From: Flavobacteriaceae bacterium
Lineage (GTDB): Bacteria; Bacteroidota; Bacteroidia; Flavobacteriales; Weeksellaceae
DNA length: 10,596 nucleotides
Reading direction: 5' to 3'
Assembly (NCBI GenBank): GCA_031289875.1
Contig: JAITOO010000209.1
Location: 1 to 10,596, forward strand
Shown here: piece after piece, positions 7,533 through 10,596 of the stretch
Layout of the letters: every line of letters begins with the position of its first letter
How positions within the stretch are numbered: position 1 is the stretch's first letter
Made by a program: the position numbers and the translations under genes
Notes under the pieces: generated by a model
Database searches by the model: none
The model's input: only the letters and a program-made list of their open reading frames with translations
Told to the model about the DNA's origin: nothing

Positions 7533-8141
7533 ATGACAAAAATTTTAACAAGCCTGATTACAGCAACTGTTTTAATATTGATTTTGTCTTCTTGTGATAG
7601 AAATGAAATCCCCAAACAGCCGGAAACGCCTAAAGCTTTGCAACAAGAGGAAAGCATGAGTTTTTCAAGAACGACACGAGCAACAAATTTTGTCGATGAT
7701 TTATATGCAGAATTAGTAGATAAAACCCCTGAACTTAAAAAAATAGAAAATGATTTAGCTATTTATGAGAAAAAAGAGCAGGATAGTTTGAAAAAAATCA
7801 ATAATTATGACATTAAATCAGGTCATTATTATAATGATGATTTATTTGAAGTAAAAATGATAAACGACAGTCTTTTAAAAAATAAAATGTATGAAATAGT
7901 CAAAAACAGTCAAGGGGACTATCGTGAAAAGACTGAAAAAATCACTACTTTATTGAAAATAATAGATAAAAAAAATTCTTCTATTGCGGATTATCATACT
8001 ATTATGAAACTCACGCTGACGATTCCTTTAATTGAAAAATATCAAAATGAAAATTTGCCAAACAGTAAAACCATGGAGGACTTAATTAAAGAGCAATCTT
8101 CTTTGATAAAGAAAATGAACGAATTAACGCCAAAATATTAG
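7533..8141 (+). CDS. Predicted lipoprotein of unknown function
   Basis: A 202-residue protein. The N-terminus has a short basic start (MTK), a hydrophobic core and a lipobox LSSC with the lipidated cysteine at residue 21, so it is predicted to be a lipoprotein, probably periplasm- or surface-facing in the outer membrane. The mature part is rich in Lys, Glu, Asp and Asn and looks almost entirely helical, with coiled-coil-like stretches near residues 60-80, 135-150 and 180-197. I recognise no family. A start at 7497 would add 12 residues before the signal, but 7533 gives a standard signal peptide and an A-rich upstream region. It sits between hisB (79 bases) and hisH (29 bases), where no lipoprotein is expected. 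It is visibly more AT-rich than the his genes, suggesting later insertion. No role in histidine synthesis is evident. Confidence 0.75.
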   Translation: MTKILTSLITATVLILILSSCDRNEIPKQPETPKALQQEESMSFSRTTRATNFVDDLYAELVDKTPELKKIENDLAIYEKKEQDSLKKINNYDIKSGHYYNDDLFEVKMINDSLLKNKMYEIVKNSQGDYREKTEKITTLLKIIDKKNSSIADYHTIMKLTLTIPLIEKYQNENLPNSKTMEDLIKEQSSLIKKMNELTPKY

Positions 8142-8170
8142 AATAGTCTTAATTTTTCAAATCACAAAAC

Positions 8171-8755
8171 ATGATAGCCATAATAAAATATAACGCAGGG
8201 AACATCAAATCAGTGCAGAATGCACTGTCGCGATTGCAGGCAGAATCTGTCGTAACAAATGACGAAAACCTTATCCGTCAAGCAGATAAAGTTATTTTTC
8301 CCGGAGTGGGAGAAGCAAGTACAGCCATGAATTACCTTCGAGAAAAAGGATTAGACAAAATTATTAAATCGCTGAAAAAACCTGTGTTGGGCATCTGTTT
8401 AGGACAGCAATTGATGTGCCGCCATTCCGAAGAAGGCAATGCCGACTGCCTGAATATCTTCAATGTGAACGTAAAACGCTTTCCCTGCACGGGAATCGTG
8501 CCGCACATGGGCTGGAACGGGATTTACCACTTGAAAGGAAAAATCTTTGCCGATAATCAAGAAAATGACGATGTGTATTTTGTACATAGCTATTATGCTG
8601 ATTTATCTGAAGATACCACTGCCTCTTGCGATTATTTGCTGCCGTTCAGCGCTGCTTTGCAAAAAGACAATTTTTACGCTGTACAGTTTCACCCCGAAAA
8701 ATCCGCCGATGTCGGAGAGAAAATTTTAAAAAATTTCATAAAAATTCCCAATTAA
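8171..8755 (+). CDS. hisH: Imidazole glycerol phosphate synthase, glutaminase subunit
   Basis: A class I glutamine amidotransferase that feeds ammonia to HisF, which makes imidazole glycerol phosphate and AICAR. It is 194 residues, normal length. The opening IAIIKYNAGNIKSVQNAL and FPGVGEAS (43-50), the nucleophile C76 in LGICLGQQLM, H174 and E176 in QFHPEKS, and the HisH-typical PHMGWN (111-116) and YFVHSYY (136-142) are all present; these last motifs separate it from TrpG, PabA and GuaA relatives. The gene lies 29 bases after the lipoprotein gene. The usual partners hisA and hisF do not follow, so HisF must be encoded elsewhere for this protein to work. Confidence 0.96.
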   Translation: MIAIIKYNAGNIKSVQNALSRLQAESVVTNDENLIRQADKVIFPGVGEASTAMNYLREKGLDKIIKSLKKPVLGICLGQQLMCRHSEEGNADCLNIFNVNVKRFPCTGIVPHMGWNGIYHLKGKIFADNQENDDVYFVHSYYADLSEDTTASCDYLLPFSAALQKDNFYAVQFHPEKSADVGEKILKNFIKIPN

Positions 8756-8761
8756 GGTCTA

Positions 8762-8860
8762 ATGGACAAAAAGCAGGCTAATAAACAGCGCTTTATTTCA
8801 AGTCAAAAAAATAATTATTTGCAGAGGCTGTTCATAGCCTTTTGGCGTGCAATATTTTAA
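8762..8860 (+). CDS. Possible small ORF of 32 residues after hisH
   Basis: An ATG 6 bases after the hisH stop opens 32 codons ending with TAA. The product would have a polar, basic N-terminal half (MDKKQANKQR) and a hydrophobic, aromatic C-terminal half (LFIAFWRAIF), like a small membrane-associated peptide. There is no recognisable homologue and no strong upstream translation signal. The length could arise by chance, and the same DNA contains a possible terminator hairpin. Reported only as a candidate. Confidence 0.2.
   Translation: MDKKQANKQRFISSQKNNYLQRLFIAFWRAIF
8823..8843 (+). terminator. Weak candidate terminator after the his cluster
   Basis: AGAGGCT (8823-8829) can pair with AGCCTTT (8836-8842) as a 7-bp stem including one G-T pair, around a 6-base loop, followed by a short T tract that ends at 8843. 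It is the only hairpin-plus-T signal seen between hisH and the aminopeptidase gene, and the short T run makes it weak. Confidence 0.3.
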
Positions 8861-8892
8861 AAAGTGCAAATTAAAATTCATAAAAATATTCT

Positions 8893-8900
8893 TACCTTTA
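8893..8900 (+). promoter_or_regulatory. Weak candidate -7 element for the aminopeptidase gene
   Basis: TACCTTTA matches TAnnTTTG at 7 of 8 positions and lies 36 bases before the ATG at 8937. I see no convincing -33 partner. The rest of the 181-base gap from 8756 is AT-rich and holds only the small ORF and hairpin described above. Confidence 0.25.
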
Positions 8901-8936
8901 TTGTCGCTAAAAAAATAAAAATAACTTAAAAAAATT

Positions 8937-10235
8937 ATGAGAACCAAGTATGCTCAAATAGACAGAAATCTATTCATAAAGAACAGAAAAAAATTTGTGC
9001 AAAAAATGGAGCCTGACTCCCTCGCTATTTTCAACAGCAACGACCTGTACCCTGTCAGTGCGGACACCACGCTGCCATTCGTCCAGCATCGAGACATTTT
9101 TTATCTTTCCGGAATTGACCAGGAAGAGTCAATTTTAGTCCTTTGCCCATATGCTTATAAGGAAGAATATCGCGAACTGCTTTTCGTCCGCGAAACCAAC
9201 GAAAAAATCGCCGTTTGGGAAGGCGAGAAATACACCAAAGAACAGGCAACCGAAGTTTCAGGCATTAAAAACGTGCATTGGCTGCAAGATTTCGACCGGA
9301 TTTTGTACCAGTTGATGAACGAGATGAAAAACGTCTATGTCAATCTCAACGAGCATTACAGAGCCGAACGGATTGTTGAAACGCGCGAAGAACGCTTCAT
9401 CAAGGCGTTGAAAAAGAAATATCCCGCATACAATTATCTGCGCAGCAACCCTATTTTGCAGCATCTCCGCTCCATCAAAGAACCCGAAGAAATCGCCCTG
9501 ATGCAGACCGCCTGCGACATCACCGAAAAAGGCTTGCGCAGAATTTTGCCTTTCGTGAAGCCGGGCGTTTGGGAATACGAAATTGAAGCGGAGTTTATGC
9601 ACGAATTTCTCCGAAACCGTTCGCAAGGTTGGGCTTATACGCCGATTATCGCTTCGGGACAGGACAGCAACGTGTTGCACTATATTTTGAACAACAAGGA
9701 ATGCAAAAGCGGAGATGTCGTCCTGCTCGACGTGGGGGCAGAATATGCCAATTATTCTTCCGATATGAGCCGCACGATCCCTGTAAACGGAAGATTTACC
9801 GGCAGGCAAAAGGAAGTATATCAAGCAGTTATGAATGTGAAAAACGAATCCACCCAATTGCTGTTCACGGGAAATAACTGGTACGCTTATCATCAGGAAG
9901 TGGGCAAAATCATGACGGAAGAACTGATGGGGTTGGGACTTTTAACCAAAGAAGACGTAAAAAATGAAAATCCCGCATTGCCTGCATATAAAAAATATTT
10001 CATGCACGGCAATTCGCACCATTTAGGTTTGGACACGCACGACTACGGTATTTTGTCAGAGCCTTTTGTTCCGAATATGGTTTTCACCGTAGAACCCGGG
10101 ATTTACATTCCCGAAGAAGGTTTTGGCATCAGAATCGAAGACAATGTCGTAATTCAGGAAGGAAAAGAACCTTTCAATCTGATGAGGAATATCCCTATCG
10201 AAGCAGAAGAAATTGAAGAATTGATGAATGCCTAA
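8937..10235 (+). CDS. Xaa-Pro aminopeptidase (M24B family)
   Basis: A 432-residue metallopeptidase that removes N-terminal residues preceding proline; no signal peptide, so it is cytoplasmic. An N-terminal creatinase-like domain covers about residues 1-180 and the pita-bread catalytic domain about 183-425. All five metal ligands can be placed: D265 in VVLLDVGAE, D276 in SSDMSRT, H361 in HGNSHHLGLDTHD, E386 in FTVEPGIY and E401 in GIRIEDN. H357 and H368 occupy the places of the two additional active-site histidines of E. coli PepP with the same spacing, so the enzyme should be active. It resembles PepP more than methionine aminopeptidase or prolidase, though substrate range cannot be read from sequence. 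It follows hisH after 181 bases and is likely a separate unit. Confidence 0.92.
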   Translation: MRTKYAQIDRNLFIKNRKKFVQKMEPDSLAIFNSNDLYPVSADTTLPFVQHRDIFYLSGIDQEESILVLCPYAYKEEYRELLFVRETNEKIAVWEGEKYTKEQATEVSGIKNVHWLQDFDRILYQLMNEMKNVYVNLNEHYRAERIVETREERFIKALKKKYPAYNYLRSNPILQHLRSIKEPEEIALMQTACDITEKGLRRILPFVKPGVWEYEIEAEFMHEFLRNRSQGWAYTPIIASGQDSNVLHYILNNKECKSGDVVLLDVGAEYANYSSDMSRTIPVNGRFTGRQKEVYQAVMNVKNESTQLLFTGNNWYAYHQEVGKIMTEELMGLGLLTKEDVKNENPALPAYKKYFMHGNSHHLGLDTHDYGILSEPFVPNMVFTVEPGIYIPEEGFGIRIEDNVVIQEGKEPFNLMRNIPIEAEEIEELMNA

Positions 10236-10277
10236 TAAATAACAAGTAATCCTAATTAATAATTTGTTGAAATTTTT

Positions 10278-10308
10278 TTTGGATTTTCAAAATAAATAAG
10301 TACATTTG
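10278..10308 (+). promoter_or_regulatory. Bacteroidota-type promoter of the small membrane protein gene
   Basis: TTTG at 10278-10281, then 19 bases, then TACATTTG at 10301-10308: an exact match to both the -33 and -7 elements of the Bacteroidota primary sigma factor at ideal spacing. The -7 element ends 19 bases before the ATG at 10328, so the transcript leader would be very short. This is the best-formed promoter in the window. Confidence 0.75.
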
Positions 10309-10327
10309 GACACAAATTAGAAACACA

Positions 10328-10573
10328 ATGGACACATTACTTTACATAAGCGCTTGGCCCCTTGCAAAATTCGCAGGTTATACATTTTTTCTCATTATGG
10401 CACTGATTGGATTTTGGTGTCTGACTTTTCTTGCAGCAGTCATTTTACCTTATTGGCTGACTTTCGGAATTGCCGAAAACAAAGGAAAAATTAATGCAGA
10501 CATTGACCCTGAAACTGTAAGAAGAAAAACGCTTCCTGAACAGGAAGGCATAGAGTTGGTTTACAAAAAATAA
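10328..10573 (+). CDS. Small membrane protein of unknown function
   Basis: An 81-residue protein with a long hydrophobic segment at about residues 16-48, rich in Phe, Trp, Leu and Ile. This could be one long transmembrane helix or a tight hairpin of two. The roughly 30-residue C-terminal tail is polar and charged, with an ENKGK turn and TVRRKTLPEQE. I recognise no family and see no catalytic motif. Its own strong promoter and the 92-base gap behind the aminopeptidase gene argue that it is a real, separately transcribed gene. It ends 23 bases before the right edge, so a downstream operon partner could lie outside the window. Confidence 0.75.
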   Translation: MDTLLYISAWPLAKFAGYTFFLIMALIGFWCLTFLAAVILPYWLTFGIAENKGKINADIDPETVRRKTLPEQEGIELVYKK

Positions 10574-10596
10574 TAATTTTGTTTTCATAAAATTGA

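Noticed and set aside
9258..9893. Long open frame of 211 codons opposite the aminopeptidase gene
   Set aside because: It is antisense to a clearly real gene with all catalytic residues, and its translation has no recognisable domain; it is a shadow of codon bias.

Overview
The window reads as an ordinary chromosomal segment of a member of the Bacteroidota, possibly Bacteroidales. The basis is: AT-rich DNA; A-rich stretches instead of clear Shine-Dalgarno sites before start codons; several exact copies of the TAnnTTTG -7 promoter element used by the Bacteroidota primary sigma factor; and protein types such as a long-form HisG, a bifunctional HisB and a short HSDR_N-like nuclease-fold protein beside holA. 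No tRNA, rRNA, CRISPR array or phage gene was seen.

Layout. Bases 1-59 (minus strand) hold the end of a broken IS30-family transposase frame that abuts the hflX stop codon. Next come hflX (minus) and a small PD-(D/E)xK-fold gene (minus). That gene is divergent from holA (plus), with the two start codons only 5 bases apart. Bases 2901-3122 carry a promoter, an 18-codon His-rich leader peptide and mutually exclusive antiterminator and terminator stems: a histidine-operon attenuator. It precedes hisG, hisD, hisC and hisB, then an AT-rich predicted lipoprotein gene, then hisH. The cluster stops there; hisA, hisF and hisI/E are not in the window. An M24B Xaa-Pro aminopeptidase follows, then a small one-gene unit for an 81-residue membrane protein with a textbook Bacteroidota promoter.

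How the genes work together. HisG, HisC, HisD and both activities of HisB cover the first step and the late steps of histidine synthesis. HisH is the glutaminase half of the HisH/HisF synthase, and its partner must be encoded elsewhere. The leader couples transcription of hisG and the genes behind it to the supply of charged tRNA-His: stalling at the His codons leaves bases 3013-3018 free to pair with 3060-3065, which breaks the terminator stem. HflX, HolA and the aminopeptidase are housekeeping genes with no evident link to the his cluster.

The most interesting items are the his attenuator, the lipoprotein gene placed inside the his cluster, the truncated his gene set ending at hisH, the loss of all four zinc ligands in the HisB phosphatase domain, and the IS30 remnant at the left edge. 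I did not find a convincing new multi-gene system.
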